39,706 nt of DNA from Paenibacillus daejeonensis DSM 15491 (GTDB taxonomy: Bacteria > Bacillota > Bacilli > Paenibacillales > Paenibacillaceae), in assembly GCF_000378385.1 (NCBI RefSeq), contig NZ_KB899675.1, positions 1 through 39,706 of the forward strand, in the 5' to 3' direction. Positions 7,214 to 16,571 of this stretch are shown in pieces. Both the position numbers and the translations under genes were made by a program. The notes under the pieces were generated by a model, which did not search any database, had not been told where the DNA came from, and worked only from the letters and a program-made list of their open reading frames with translations. Each line of letters starts with the position of its first letter. Within the stretch, counting starts at the first letter, position 1.

Positions 7214-8302
7214 TTATAAGTTATTGAGTTTTTCATGGAATCTCTCATTATTAAAAAGAACATTCCCTTGAGTGTCAACATTCACCTGATTTAGTAATCT
7301 GTAATGCTTCTCGGTTAATCCAGTAGTTACAAATTCAATAACAATATAATTTGTCCCTGTTTTCAACTGTCCATTTAAATCTACTTTATACTTATAATCA
7401 TAACTGCTATTTGACACTAAATAGGCCTCAGATCCTTTGTTCATTTCAGTTTTAAGAATCTTAGTAAAAAGAAAGCGATCAGATTCTTGTGAACGCTGGA
7501 GTACTTCAACAAATGAATAGCTGAAATCATTTCCATTTAAAATAACTTCATTATTCAACTGTTCAGACTCATTTAATGTAGAAATAAATTGAATCACTGT
7601 TTTTTCAGGTAATACGTTCTTGAAATGAAGTTGGATATTATCTTTATTGAAGTTAACTTCAAACTCCATTTTTTGGTTGGAGAGAGTTATTAATATAATT
7701 ATAAAGCAGATTGAAATTGATGTAGCAAACCAAATCAAAATTCTCCATTTCTTATCGATTGAATATTTTATCAAGCGTGCTATGCCAGTTTGAGTCTCTT
7801 TCCTGATTTTCTTGAAGAAGATAAATGGAGAAAATATCAATAGAATTAATATGAGAGTGACTATTGTAATATAGTTAGCAACTAATATTCCTAGAATAAA
7901 AAAACTTGAGAAAATTAAAGTGATTGATAAAATTACATACAAGGAAGCGAATTCAAAAATAGATTGATAAGCAGAATCGGCTTTAATAAATTTTTCTCCG
8001 TCGTTTTCAGATAAACTGTTGTTAAGTGCTAATAATTCAAAATAACAATAACGAACTAAAGTAATCAATAATAAAATCGCGGTTGAAAGTAAGCTAGCAG
8101 TTATTATATGTTCATGGTTTATGTAATACTTCAAATAGATTTTATCTGATAATGAACTCATCAGAAGTTGAAAAGCCTTAAAGTAGCCTATTCCCAATGC
8201 CCCGACAATTGTGGTTACCAAAACAAGTCTTCCTGTTCTTTCGCCAAAATTGATTCTATATTTTGTGGGTGTTGTAGATGTGCCTTTTGGAGAATCGTTC
8301 AT
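7214..8302 (-). CDS. Unknown AT-rich multi-pass membrane protein
   Basis: This 362-aa protein belongs to no family I recognise. The N-terminal half has about five hydrophobic helices: around residues 27-50, 68-85, 118-140, 142-163 and 190-210. The C-terminal 150 residues are soluble, Asn/Lys/Glu-rich and beta-like (NQKMEFEVNFNKDNIQLHFKN at the start of this part), most likely outside the membrane. The ATG follows AGGAGGTAAAAA. It is much more AT-rich than the flanking genes, pointing to transfer. It is divergent from the McrB-like gene with only 88 bases between starts, so the two probably share a control region. The palindromic GTAATT-N5-AATTAC at 8332-8348 lies there. Confidence 0.85.
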   Translation of the reverse strand: MNDSPKGTSTTPTKYRINFGERTGRLVLVTTIVGALGIGYFKAFQLLMSSLSDKIYLKYYINHEHIITASLLSTAILLLITLVRYCYFELLALNNSLSENDGEKFIKADSAYQSIFEFASLYVILSITLIFSSFFILGILVANYITIVTLILILLIFSPFIFFKKIRKETQTGIARLIKYSIDKKWRILIWFATSISICFIIILITLSNQKMEFEVNFNKDNIQLHFKNVLPEKTVIQFISTLNESEQLNNEVILNGNDFSYSFVEVLQRSQESDRFLFTKILKTEMNKGSEAYLVSNSSYDYKYKVDLNGQLKTGTNYIVIEFVTTGLTEKHYRLLNQVNVDTQGNVLFNNERFHEKLNNL

Positions 8303-8390
8303 TTTTTACCTCCTAATATGTTAATCTTATAGTAATTACGAAAATTACAAATTCAGGTTTCTTTATAATATATCAACAAGGAGAGACACC

Positions 8391-10604
8391 ATGCCACTCC
8401 CACCCGAACTCTCAACAATCTTCCAAAAGAAAAATAAATCCTACAAAATGGTGCTTGTTCTTGCCATGCTTGAAGTATGGGAGCGCACCCGTCAAAAGCT
8501 CCTCTCAATGGATCAAGTAGCACAACAGTTCCTGGACTACTACAGATATAGGGAGTCTAACAATCAGCCTACGGATTCTCCGCCGGCTAATAAACGAGAT
8601 AACTGGGCTGATTTAAGTCTTGCGCAAACTAAAGCTTTGTTAAATACACCGATTGAGGCTTTAAGTGAGATTCTTTCGAAGAAGGATCAAGGCCAAGTCA
8701 TCACATTCCATGAGCATATCTGGGGAATGGGGGAAGACGTCCTAAACTCTCTGAAGAATTATGCCAACGAGGAGTTGGAGGGTTACAATTCTAAATTGCA
8801 AGTTAGTATTTCACTTCAAGCTCCTTTTGAGCAAATCATGTCAACTTATCTTGAAGCCAAATCAGGCCCGTTTACAAACCATACATTGGGTCAGTTAGTC
8901 CGCAATACAATTCCTAATGAATTGAAGCAGCTACCCTACATAAACGACTCCATCCGTATTCAGGGATCAGTCGGTATGGGGAATTGGGCTACGGTTCCTT
9001 GGATAGCATTAATGGATAAGCGAATTACAGAAACCACCCAGCACGGTGTGTACATCGTCTACCTTTTTGCTGAGGATATGAGTGCCGTATACTTGACTCT
9101 GAATCAGGGTGTAACGAAGCCCTTAAAAGAGAAGGGGAGAAAAGAAGGGTATGCATATTTGCAGCAAAAAACCGAGGAGCTCCAATCACTGCTTGACCTA
9201 GATGGTTTCATGACAGACGATCAAATTAAGTTGGCCGCTGGAGGACTTGGTCGTGATTATCAGGTTTCGACGATTGCGTACAAGGGTTACGAGCGTGGAT
9301 CGGTGCTTAGCGATGCCCAACTGCATGCTGATTTAGAACGTTTAATAACCACTTACAGTCAATTTGTCGAGATATACGAATCTGATACAAATATGACGGT
9401 TGCTGCTGCCCATGAAGGGGAGTCACCATTGATAAATTGGAATGTATCTGAACAAATAGAACATATCAAATCGTTTATCAGTAGCAGAGGCTTTATCTAT
9501 CCAGACGGGCTTATCGAAAACTTCTACCTCTCCCTCAAAACCAAACCATTTGTCATCCTGGCCGGTGTGTCGGGTACAGGTAAAACGAAATTGGTAAAGC
9601 TGTTCGCGGAATCGATTGGGGCGACGGTGGCGAATGGGCAGTATACGCTGATTCCGGTCCGGCCGGATTGGAGTGACGCCTCGGATCTATTGGGCTATAA
9701 AGATTTGTCTGGCGTCTATCGTCCTGGGCGATTAGCTGAGGTGCTTTGTGAGGCTGCGAGACCTGAAAACCAGCATAAACCGTACTTTGTCTGTCTTGAT
9801 GAAATGAATTTAGCCCGTGTGGAGCATTACTTCAGTGATCTTTTAAGTGTCTTGGAGACGCAGGAGTGGCATGAGGAGCACATCATCACATCACCTTTAA
9901 TCTCTAGTGCATCGCTAACTAACGACGATGATCGCGCGCGATATGGGGAGCTTAGTGTCCCCGATAATGTGTATTTCATTGGAACGGTCAATATGGATGA
10001 GACGACGCATCCGTTCAGTAAAAAGGTACTGGACCGTGCGAATACCATTGAGTTTAATGACATACGTCTGGACCAGTTCCCGCGGCGGCGTTCTGAAGAA
10101 GGCTTAAGTACAGAACCGTCAGTTGTTTCAAATGCTTTTCTGCGTAGCGACTATCTTCAACTAGTCGAGGTATTTGAGGAATTTGAAGTATTAATCCAAG
10201 ATGTTACTGCTAGGCTGGTCAATATTAACCAAATCCTTGAAGCAGTTCATGCTCATGTAGGATTTCGAATAAGGGATACAGTCTGCTTCTACATGATCTA
10301 CAACGAACGTGAAGGGCTACTTAATTCCGATCAAGCTTTTGACTGCCAAGTATTACAGAAGATTCTTCCCCGTCTTCAGGGAAGTAATCGCGCTTTAAAA
10401 CGGGTATTGCTACAATTATTGCATTTATGTACCGGAGCGCGCTTATCAATAGAGCGGCATATCGAAGATGCTTCCGAGCTATATAAAGAGACTCAATCCA
10501 GGATTGACGAAGGGAAAGCCAAGTACCCACAAAGTGCGCAGAAGCTTGCGTTTATGCTACGGAGGTTGGAAGAGGATGGCTTCACCTCATACTGGTTATC
10601 GTAA
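8391..10604 (+). CDS. McrB-like AAA+ protein with DUF3578 (MrcB N-terminal) domain
   Basis: McrB proteins recognise modified DNA and use NTP hydrolysis to drive a partner nuclease. The 737-aa product has an uncharacterised helical N-terminus (1-135), a DUF3578/MrcB_N-type domain (about 139-290, with GSVGMGNWATVPWIALMDKR and YIVYLFAEDMSAVYLTLNQG), and a C-terminal AAA+ domain from about 370. The AAA+ domain has Walker A AGVSGTGKTKL (about 391), Walker B VCLDEMNLARVEHYFSDLL (about 467) and the sensor region GTVNMDETTHPFSKKVLDR (about 532), which resembles the McrB NxxD signature segment. It overlaps the next gene by 29 bases, indicating coupled translation with the nuclease. A TATAAT at 8364-8369 may be its -10. 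The likely role is type IV-like restriction of modified foreign DNA. Confidence 0.88.
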   Translation: MPLPPELSTIFQKKNKSYKMVLVLAMLEVWERTRQKLLSMDQVAQQFLDYYRYRESNNQPTDSPPANKRDNWADLSLAQTKALLNTPIEALSEILSKKDQGQVITFHEHIWGMGEDVLNSLKNYANEELEGYNSKLQVSISLQAPFEQIMSTYLEAKSGPFTNHTLGQLVRNTIPNELKQLPYINDSIRIQGSVGMGNWATVPWIALMDKRITETTQHGVYIVYLFAEDMSAVYLTLNQGVTKPLKEKGRKEGYAYLQQKTEELQSLLDLDGFMTDDQIKLAAGGLGRDYQVSTIAYKGYERGSVLSDAQLHADLERLITTYSQFVEIYESDTNMTVAAAHEGESPLINWNVSEQIEHIKSFISSRGFIYPDGLIENFYLSLKTKPFVILAGVSGTGKTKLVKLFAESIGATVANGQYTLIPVRPDWSDASDLLGYKDLSGVYRPGRLAEVLCEAARPENQHKPYFVCLDEMNLARVEHYFSDLLSVLETQEWHEEHIITSPLISSASLTNDDDRARYGELSVPDNVYFIGTVNMDETTHPFSKKVLDRANTIEFNDIRLDQFPRRRSEEGLSTEPSVVSNAFLRSDYLQLVEVFEEFEVLIQDVTARLVNINQILEAVHAHVGFRIRDTVCFYMIYNEREGLLNSDQAFDCQVLQKILPRLQGSNRALKRVLLQLLHLCTGARLSIERHIEDASELYKETQSRIDEGKAKYPQSAQKLAFMLRRLEEDGFTSYWLS

Positions 10605-12984
10605 TAGCACCATGGAACTGCTCCGAGTAGAAACCAATTTATTTAATCTGTACATCCAAGGAAAACCATCTCACCCTGCTGTCGAGACATTGAGGCTTCA
10701 TCGAGACCCAAGCGATGCTTGGGTCGATTCGTCTGTCCAGGTGGATGTTCTAACGTCAAAGCTCCAAATGAATCGTGTCCGATTGCTTTCGTTGGCCACT
10801 GGAGAGTTAGAGGATTATGAGACAGGTCAGCGAGGCGAGCCTATCTTTTTTGAGACACAGTCCTATGAGCTTGTAATTGAGAAGAAGCAGGAGTTACCGA
10901 TTCAGTTTCACCATGATAACCTGCACCTCCGGCAAGCGATTCGTCCACTTGGAAAGTATATTCTCTCCGGTGTTCTAAACTTTCAAAATGAGATTGGTCT
11001 TACTGAATTTGAGATTCAAATGCATGGTCAGTCGTTACTGAGATTGCAATTGGAGATCTTCCCATCGAAGATGGATTATAAGCGAGATTATGAGGTCATC
11101 CTGCAGGACGTCAATCAGCAGATTTATAATTTATCTTTTGACTTCTTACGCAAAACCTACCAGCTCACGGGGCTTCGCGAGACGAGTCAACAAAGTATGA
11201 CGGAGTATGTGACGATCTTACAGCATGTCTTCAGCCAGCTGATGCAGGCAGTCGAACGTATTCACCATGCGCCGCATCATACGATGGGGATGGAACAGCG
11301 GTTGGTGGATGCAGGTAGGGCAAAGCGTGTTGCCAAGCATAACCGGACGTATCTTGCACAGAGGCCGCATAAGTTCGCAGAGCACAGTCAGCTTGGGTTC
11401 ATCCAAATGAATGGTAAACGACTGCTACCAACTCAAGTCTTAGAATCGAGGAAAATCGTTGATTATGATACTACTGAAAATCGGTTTATCCGATGGTTGC
11501 TCCTTCGTATCTCGAACAAACTGAAAGAACTACCGAAACAACTCAGTCGATTAGAACGGAAGAAAGATGAAATGCTTATCAAGAAGCTTGATGTGATGCA
11601 GACACAGCTCCGACGGGTCATGGCGTTTGACTTTCTCCAGGTAAGAGATATGTCTCATCTCTCAGTAACGCTTGTATTGCAGATGGCACCAGGGTACCGT
11701 GAGGTGTATCGTTATTACCTCATGTTAATGAAGGGATTGTCCATTCAGGGTGATTTACTGCGACTCTCAATGAAGGACCTGGCTCAGCTCTATGAATACT
11801 GGTGTTTTCTTAAAATCACTCAGTTGCTAGGAGAAAGCTATGAGTTGGTGAGTCAGGACATCATCAAGGTAGATCGAAGCGGGCTATTTGTAAGACTCAG
11901 TAGAGGCCAGCAGGCGAAGATGGTTTATCGCAATCCTGGTAATGGTGAAGTGTTCACACTCTATTATAATGGCTTGCCCAAAGGAGATAGCACGCCTACA
12001 CTATCGCAGCGACCAGACAATGTACTCACGCTAAAGAAGAACGATGCAGCAACAGAATACAAATATATTTTTGATGCAAAGTATCGGTTGAATCCGGCCT
12101 ACGAGGGAAGCTCCTATCATGATAAGTACAAACAACCAGGCCCAGAAGAGGACGATATCAATACGATGCATCGTTATCGGGACGCCATCGTTTACGATGG
12201 ACAGGGGAAGCAAGTGCCAGAACGTAGTATGTTCGGGGCTTATGTTCTTTTTCCTTATAGTGAGGAGGAGCGCTTTCGAAGCCATGCGTTTTACCGCAGT
12301 ATAGAGCTTGTGAACATTGGGGCGTTTCCGTTTCTGCCTGGCTCCACCGACCTAATGCGTGCATTTCTAGCAGAAATTATTCACGATAGTCCCGAGAAAG
12401 CCTTTGAGCGTGCCACCAGACCGAGAGGAACGGGAGAGTACTACCAACATAAACTTGTAGGCAAAAATGTGCTTGTTGGCTCACTGCGAGAGCCTTCTCA
12501 ACTATACCTGGCGTTGGAACATGAGTTTTATCACATGCCATTACGTAATATAGAGGATCATCGGTTATTAACTCAGATTGAGTACATTGCGATGTGCCAG
12601 TCCCGAAAGAAGTTCAAGGATGAGGACAAGACAGGTATCCACTGGTATGGGAAAGTGTCGGAGTGGAAGGTTGTGAAGCGACGTGAGATCACGGAACGTC
12701 CAGCTCGTTCAGGTACGGGCGAGGAGTTATACGTGAGATTCCGCATCGAAAGTTGGCACCAACTGCCGCGTCCAATTGCATTAGGTGGACAAGGGATCTA
12801 CACTTGTCTTTATACGACCAAGTACATGCTGGATCGGGCGCTGGAGATTGCGGAGCTGAAGCTAGAAGACGATGTGGATCTTCGCAAGTGGCGTGAAGTG
12901 CGTAGGTCCGGCAAAGTCAAAGTTGACTTGGATCATGAGCATGTGGATTTGGCTAGGAATGTTGTAGGGATTCGGGTGGAGTAA
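10576..12984 (+). CDS. DUF2357 / PD-(D/E)XK nuclease, McrC-like partner
   Basis: This protein (802 aa from the chosen start) has the DUF2357 arrangement: an N-terminal beta-rich region (about 1-200), a helical coiled-coil-prone middle (about 230-400, with NRFIRWLLLRISNKLKELPKQ) and a C-terminal nuclease-like half. The latter has LAQLYEYWCFLKITQLLGE and the likely catalytic FDAKYRLN motif (D about 500, K about 502), which matches the D/E-x-K end of PD-(D/E)XK nucleases. Its position directly after an McrB-like ATPase supports a McrC-type role. The frame opens farther upstream, but ATG 10576 is preferred because GGAGG (10561-10565) lies ten bases before it. ATG 10612 is an alternative. Confidence 0.87.
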   Translation: MASPHTGYRNSTMELLRVETNLFNLYIQGKPSHPAVETLRLHRDPSDAWVDSSVQVDVLTSKLQMNRVRLLSLATGELEDYETGQRGEPIFFETQSYELVIEKKQELPIQFHHDNLHLRQAIRPLGKYILSGVLNFQNEIGLTEFEIQMHGQSLLRLQLEIFPSKMDYKRDYEVILQDVNQQIYNLSFDFLRKTYQLTGLRETSQQSMTEYVTILQHVFSQLMQAVERIHHAPHHTMGMEQRLVDAGRAKRVAKHNRTYLAQRPHKFAEHSQLGFIQMNGKRLLPTQVLESRKIVDYDTTENRFIRWLLLRISNKLKELPKQLSRLERKKDEMLIKKLDVMQTQLRRVMAFDFLQVRDMSHLSVTLVLQMAPGYREVYRYYLMLMKGLSIQGDLLRLSMKDLAQLYEYWCFLKITQLLGESYELVSQDIIKVDRSGLFVRLSRGQQAKMVYRNPGNGEVFTLYYNGLPKGDSTPTLSQRPDNVLTLKKNDAATEYKYIFDAKYRLNPAYEGSSYHDKYKQPGPEEDDINTMHRYRDAIVYDGQGKQVPERSMFGAYVLFPYSEEERFRSHAFYRSIELVNIGAFPFLPGSTDLMRAFLAEIIHDSPEKAFERATRPRGTGEYYQHKLVGKNVLVGSLREPSQLYLALEHEFYHMPLRNIEDHRLLTQIEYIAMCQSRKKFKDEDKTGIHWYGKVSEWKVVKRREITERPARSGTGEELYVRFRIESWHQLPRPIALGGQGIYTCLYTTKYMLDRALEIAELKLEDDVDLRKWREVRRSGKVKVDLDHEHVDLARNVVGIRVE

Positions 12985-13027
12985 AGAACAGGATACTTGA
13001 TACTCTTGAACAGGCTGGTGAAGCGGA

Positions 13028-13390
13028 ATGAGCGAAAAATTCTGGCTAGTGGTTCAATATCCTCTGAAAAGTGAAAAGGGGGGTAAACGGGATCACTGGT
13101 TAAAGGAAAAAGTGATGGAATACTTGGAGATTTCTTTAACGGATACAGGCTTAGGCCATGTGGATGGTTTCGATATAGGGAAAAGCTTGGCGGATCCAAA
13201 GCAATACAGGCTGAATATCTTTTGTGTCATAACGAACGAAGAGAAGAGTATCGCCTTGGTGAAAAAAGTAGTAAAAGACAGTCGACTGGATTATACGCGA
13301 ATTAAAATCGCTACCATGCCCTATGAAGAAGAAGGGACGTATACGCTGAAACTCGCATCTAAAAAAGGCGTGACCGATTTTTCGCTGTAG
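13028..13390 (+). CDS. Small soluble protein of unknown function
   Basis: The 120-aa product starts MSEKFWLVVQYPL and shows alternating strands and helices. A conserved-looking GHVDGFDIGKSLADPKQYRLNIF segment is followed by TNEEKSIALVKKVVKD, resembling a compact alpha/beta (ferredoxin-like) fold. No catalytic motif is evident and I do not recognise the family. It lies 43 bases after the nuclease gene in the same direction, with only a weak ribosome binding site (GGTGAAGCGG), and is followed by a terminator. It could be the last gene of the restriction operon or an unrelated passenger. Confidence 0.75.
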   Translation: MSEKFWLVVQYPLKSEKGGKRDHWLKEKVMEYLEISLTDTGLGHVDGFDIGKSLADPKQYRLNIFCVITNEEKSIALVKKVVKDSRLDYTRIKIATMPYEEEGTYTLKLASKKGVTDFSL

Positions 13391-13399
13391 CAGGCAACG

Positions 13400-13433
13400 A
13401 ACCCCACATCCTCGTGCGAATGTGGGGTTTTGT
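13400..13433 (+). terminator. Rho-independent terminator ending the restriction island
   Basis: AACCCCACAT (13400-13409) pairs perfectly with ATGTGGGGTT (13420-13429) around a ten-base loop, followed by TTGTT. It separates this operon from the convergent tct genes. Confidence 0.85.
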
Positions 13434-13475
13434 TGTCCCGAGTTGAGTTTACTACCGTTGTTTCTTATCCGGCCC

Positions 13476-14993
13476 TTATATAAATTGATTGAATTCCGGG
13501 CCAGAACGATCCTTCTTCTTGGCTCTGCTTTGCTGGTAGAGCGCGTAAGCGATAGAGCCGGCCGCCAGGATCAGGAAGAGCAGCGAGATCGGACGGGTAA
13601 AAAATTCGGCGAAGCTCGGGTTCATTTGCAGCGCTTCGATCAACTCGTCTTCGGCCTTAGGCCCGAGGATGAAGCCGAGGATGACCGGTCCAAGCGGCAC
13701 CTTCATTTTATCCAGCGCGTATCCGAGTAAGCCGAAGACCAAGATGCACCAGACGTCGAACATGCGATTGTTGAGGGCGTAAGTGCCCACGCAGCTGATG
13801 ACGAGGATACTGGGAATTAGAATCGTGTTCGGGATGAGCGCGATCCTTATCAGTATTGGGAGCAGCAGCGTTTGCAGCACGAGCATAATGATGGAACCAA
13901 TCATCAGTGAGACAAAGATCGAATTGACCAAGACGGGCTGATTTTGAAACAGGCCTGGGCCTGGGGTAATGCCGTGCAGGATCAATACACCGAACATCAC
14001 CGCTTGCGCGACGTCACCCGGGATGCCGAGCGTGATGGATGGAATAAAGGCGCCGCCTGCCAGGGCGCTGTTCGACGTTTCCGAAGCCACGACGCCTCCA
14101 GGATGGCCCTTGCCGTACTTCTCCTTATCCTTGGCGAACTTCTTGGCTTGGTCATAGCTGATGAAGGTGGCTGTCTCCGCACCTGCCGCCGGAAGCGCGC
14201 CGATAAACACGCCTACGCCAGAAGAGCGCAGCGTATTCCACCTCTCCACATACATGTCCTTGAACACTTGCTTGAGCGGGATGCGAACCTGCTCCTTATT
14301 CAAGGTAAGGGTTTGCTGGCGGATTTCTTCAATATTTTTGAATAATTGCGAAATAGCGAATAAACCGATCAGTACGGGCAGAATGGAGATGCCACCGGAC
14401 AAGTCCGGCATGCCGAAATCGAAACGGAGTCTACCCGTCGGGTCGTAGCCGATCGTAGCAATTAACAGGCCAATACATCCTGCAACCAGTCCTTTGCTTA
14501 ACGCTTGGCCGCTCAATCCAGCGATCAGTGTAAGGGCGAAAAGGACGAGCGAGAAGATCTCCCATGGACCGAATTTTAAGGCTATACCCGCAATAGCCGG
14601 GCCTAAGGCGAATAAGGCAATGGCGCCTACAATCGTGCCTACCGAAGAGGACAGGATGCCGATGCCAAGTGCGCGGCCGGGTTCGCCATTCCGGGTCATT
14701 GGGAACCCATCGAAGGTGGTCGTCACTGATGAGGGTGTTCCGGGAATACCGAGCAGGATGCTGGCGATCAAGCCACCGGACAAGCCACCGATATAAATGC
14801 CGACCATCAGCGTAATCCCCGAGATTGGATCCATGCCGAACGTGAATGGGAAAGCTAGCATAATTGCCATCGTATACGTTAACCCGGGAATACAGCCGGC
14901 CAGAATGCCGGTGAACACACCGATGGCAAGCAGCATGAAGGTCGAGGGCGTCAGCACAGCCGAGAAGGCTTGCATGATTGATGAGTAGTCCAT
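13476..14993 (-). CDS. tctA: Tripartite tricarboxylate transporter large permease TctA
   Basis: TctA is the large membrane subunit of secondary, binding-protein-dependent carboxylate transporters. The 505-aa product is almost entirely hydrophobic with about 11-12 helices. It carries the family signatures PGLTYTMAIMLAFPFTFGMD and GGLIASILLGIPGTPSSVTT followed by FDGFPMTRNGEPGRALG, plus a second related stretch GVFIGALPAAGAETATFISY and SNSALAGGAFIPSITLGIPG. The ATG follows GGCGGTGA at a suitable distance. It is the last gene of a three-gene minus-strand operon (binding protein, small subunit, large subunit). The substrate is not evident. Citrate and other di/tricarboxylates are typical of the family. 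Confidence 0.95.
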   Translation of the reverse strand: MDYSSIMQAFSAVLTPSTFMLLAIGVFTGILAGCIPGLTYTMAIMLAFPFTFGMDPISGITLMVGIYIGGLSGGLIASILLGIPGTPSSVTTTFDGFPMTRNGEPGRALGIGILSSSVGTIVGAIALFALGPAIAGIALKFGPWEIFSLVLFALTLIAGLSGQALSKGLVAGCIGLLIATIGYDPTGRLRFDFGMPDLSGGISILPVLIGLFAISQLFKNIEEIRQQTLTLNKEQVRIPLKQVFKDMYVERWNTLRSSGVGVFIGALPAAGAETATFISYDQAKKFAKDKEKYGKGHPGGVVASETSNSALAGGAFIPSITLGIPGDVAQAVMFGVLILHGITPGPGLFQNQPVLVNSIFVSLMIGSIIMLVLQTLLLPILIRIALIPNTILIPSILVISCVGTYALNNRMFDVWCILVFGLLGYALDKMKVPLGPVILGFILGPKAEDELIEALQMNPSFAEFFTRPISLLFLILAAGSIAYALYQQSRAKKKDRSGPEFNQFI

Positions 14994-15021
14994 AGCAGGT
15001 CACCGCCTAATTATCCTAGGG

Positions 15022-15474
15022 TCATGGCAAAACAATGTTCAATTGCCGTTCGAAAATGAAGAAAATAATGATGGTCAAAATGACGGAGGCCGGCACGTAA
15101 AGCATAAGTCGTCTGGCGCGAAAGGCCGGTTCGAGCAGCAGAAATCCGATCAACAGGTAGGTTACGGTGCTCCAGATGAATCCGATAACCGGCAAGACTG
15201 CGATGTAGACGAAGAACAGGACGAACATCACCGGAATACGCCAGTGCTCCTTTAATTTGTTGCGCAACTCGGCCATCGGCACGCTCGAAACCTTGCGAGT
15301 AAAGCTTCTTACTAGCACGACGATAGCGAATATCGTCATGATGGCAATGATGACCCTGGGATAGAAAGCGGACGATAGCGTCTGCGTCGCATTTTTGGTT
15401 GCAAACGTCCGCGATTCGTAGAAGAACAGTGCTGCGAACAGCAGGACGGCGATGGAAAAGATACGGTCCGCCAT
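15022..15474 (-). CDS. tctB: Tripartite tricarboxylate transporter small subunit TctB
   Basis: TctB is the small four-helix membrane subunit of the same transporter. The protein (150 aa) has hydrophobic helices near its N-terminus (IFSIAVLLFAALFFYES), around 40-60, around 85-105 (two close segments with MFVLFFVYIAVLPVIGFIWS) and at the C-terminus (VILTIIIFFIFE). A GTG at 15483 in the same frame is possible, but the ATG at 15474 gives a typical start and has GGTGAT upstream. It sits between tctC and tctA with short gaps, so the three are almost certainly co-transcribed. Confidence 0.9.
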   Translation of the reverse strand: MADRIFSIAVLLFAALFFYESRTFATKNATQTLSSAFYPRVIIAIMTIFAIVVLVRSFTRKVSSVPMAELRNKLKEHWRIPVMFVLFFVYIAVLPVIGFIWSTVTYLLIGFLLLEPAFRARRLMLYVPASVILTIIIFFIFERQLNIVLP

Positions 15475-15489
15475 TGTTATCACCAGCCT

Positions 15490-16491
15490 TTAGAATTTCA
15501 TTTTATCGGCGAGCAGCCCCATGGTAGCATCCAGATCGGTCAAAAAATCGCTGTATTCGTCATGTGGCTTATAGCGGGCGAAGCTGCCCAGCTCCTCGAT
15601 CTTTTCTTGCAGTTCGGGATCGGCCAGTGCTTTGTCGAACGCTTCCTGCAGCGCCTCGATCAGCTCAATTGGCGTTCCTTTTGGTGCTAGCAGACCACGG
15701 TCTACCGTTACGGCAAAATCGATGCCCTGTTCCTTGGCTGTTGGCACATCCGGCAAGTATGGATTACGCTCTTCGTCGACAACGGCTAGTGCAATCGCGT
15801 TGCCTTCTTCGATATACCCTCTGCCGGAAGCATAGTCGCCAGTCATGCCGTGTACCTGATCGGCAACGAGAGCAGCGTATTGCGGTCCGGTTCCGGGGTA
15901 GTTAACGTATTTCATCGATCGCGGATCGACGCCCGCCTGGTCCAGTAGCGCGGCAATCGTATAATGATCCTCGGAGCCCACGGTATATGCCCACAGCACG
16001 GTGCCGGGGTTAGCGCGCACATATTCAATGAAGTCGTTTAGGGTTTCAATATTGTTGTCTTCGGCGAATTTTTTGCTGACGAGTGGCAGGTGTGGCGTGG
16101 ATGTGACTTGTGCAACGGGCTGGAAGTCGGCGAATCCGTAATCAACGATGCCTGTATGTTGGGCAGTGGCGATCACTTGATGTGTGCCTAGGATGGTGTA
16201 ACCGTCAGCTCGGGCGTCCTTTACCTCACGCGAGCCAATTGTGGCCGTCGCACCCCCCATATTAGCTGGGACAATTGTCTGGCCAAGGTGCTTTTCTGCG
16301 TAGGAGGCGATGAGGCGGAAGAGGACATCGGTCCCCCCTCCTGGCGGGTATGGAATGACGAGTTTGACCTGCTTCGTTGGAAAATTGGATGCACTCGCAC
16401 CGCTAGTCTCAGATGACGAGCCTCCGCATGCGGATACAATTAAGCTAAAGGCAAGAAGGACAGATACCAGTATGGATTTCTTTGTTTTCAT
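15490..16491 (-). CDS. tctC: Tripartite tricarboxylate transporter substrate-binding lipoprotein TctC
   Basis: TctC captures the carboxylate outside the membrane and delivers it to TctAB. The 333-aa product has a lipoprotein signal (MKTKKSILVSVLLAFSLIVSAC; lipidated Cys about 22), a Ser/Gly-rich spacer, and the family signature KLVIPYPPGGGTDVLFRLIA, which lines the ligand site. Later come VNYPGTGPQYAALVADQVHG and YLPDVPTAKEQGID, also typical. The ATG is preceded by GGGGAG. It is the first gene of the operon. About 80 bases upstream lies a perfect palindrome that may be its operator. Confidence 0.95.
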   Translation of the reverse strand: MKTKKSILVSVLLAFSLIVSACGGSSSETSGASASNFPTKQVKLVIPYPPGGGTDVLFRLIASYAEKHLGQTIVPANMGGATATIGSREVKDARADGYTILGTHQVIATAQHTGIVDYGFADFQPVAQVTSTPHLPLVSKKFAEDNNIETLNDFIEYVRANPGTVLWAYTVGSEDHYTIAALLDQAGVDPRSMKYVNYPGTGPQYAALVADQVHGMTGDYASGRGYIEEGNAIALAVVDEERNPYLPDVPTAKEQGIDFAVTVDRGLLAPKGTPIELIEALQEAFDKALADPELQEKIEELGSFARYKPHDEYSDFLTDLDATMGLLADKMKF

Positions 16492-16531
16492 CTCGACAAC
16501 TCCCCATTCTATATTTGTGTCAACAAAACTA

Positions 16532-16560
16532 ACATTAATGTCTTATCTAAAATGCGTCAA
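16532..16560 (-). promoter_or_regulatory. Possible tct operon promoter
   Basis: On the minus strand TTGACG (16560-16555) is followed after 17 bases by TAATGT (16537-16532), a weak -10, about 40 bases before tctC. Confidence 0.35.
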
Positions 16561-16571
16561 TATAAAAAATA

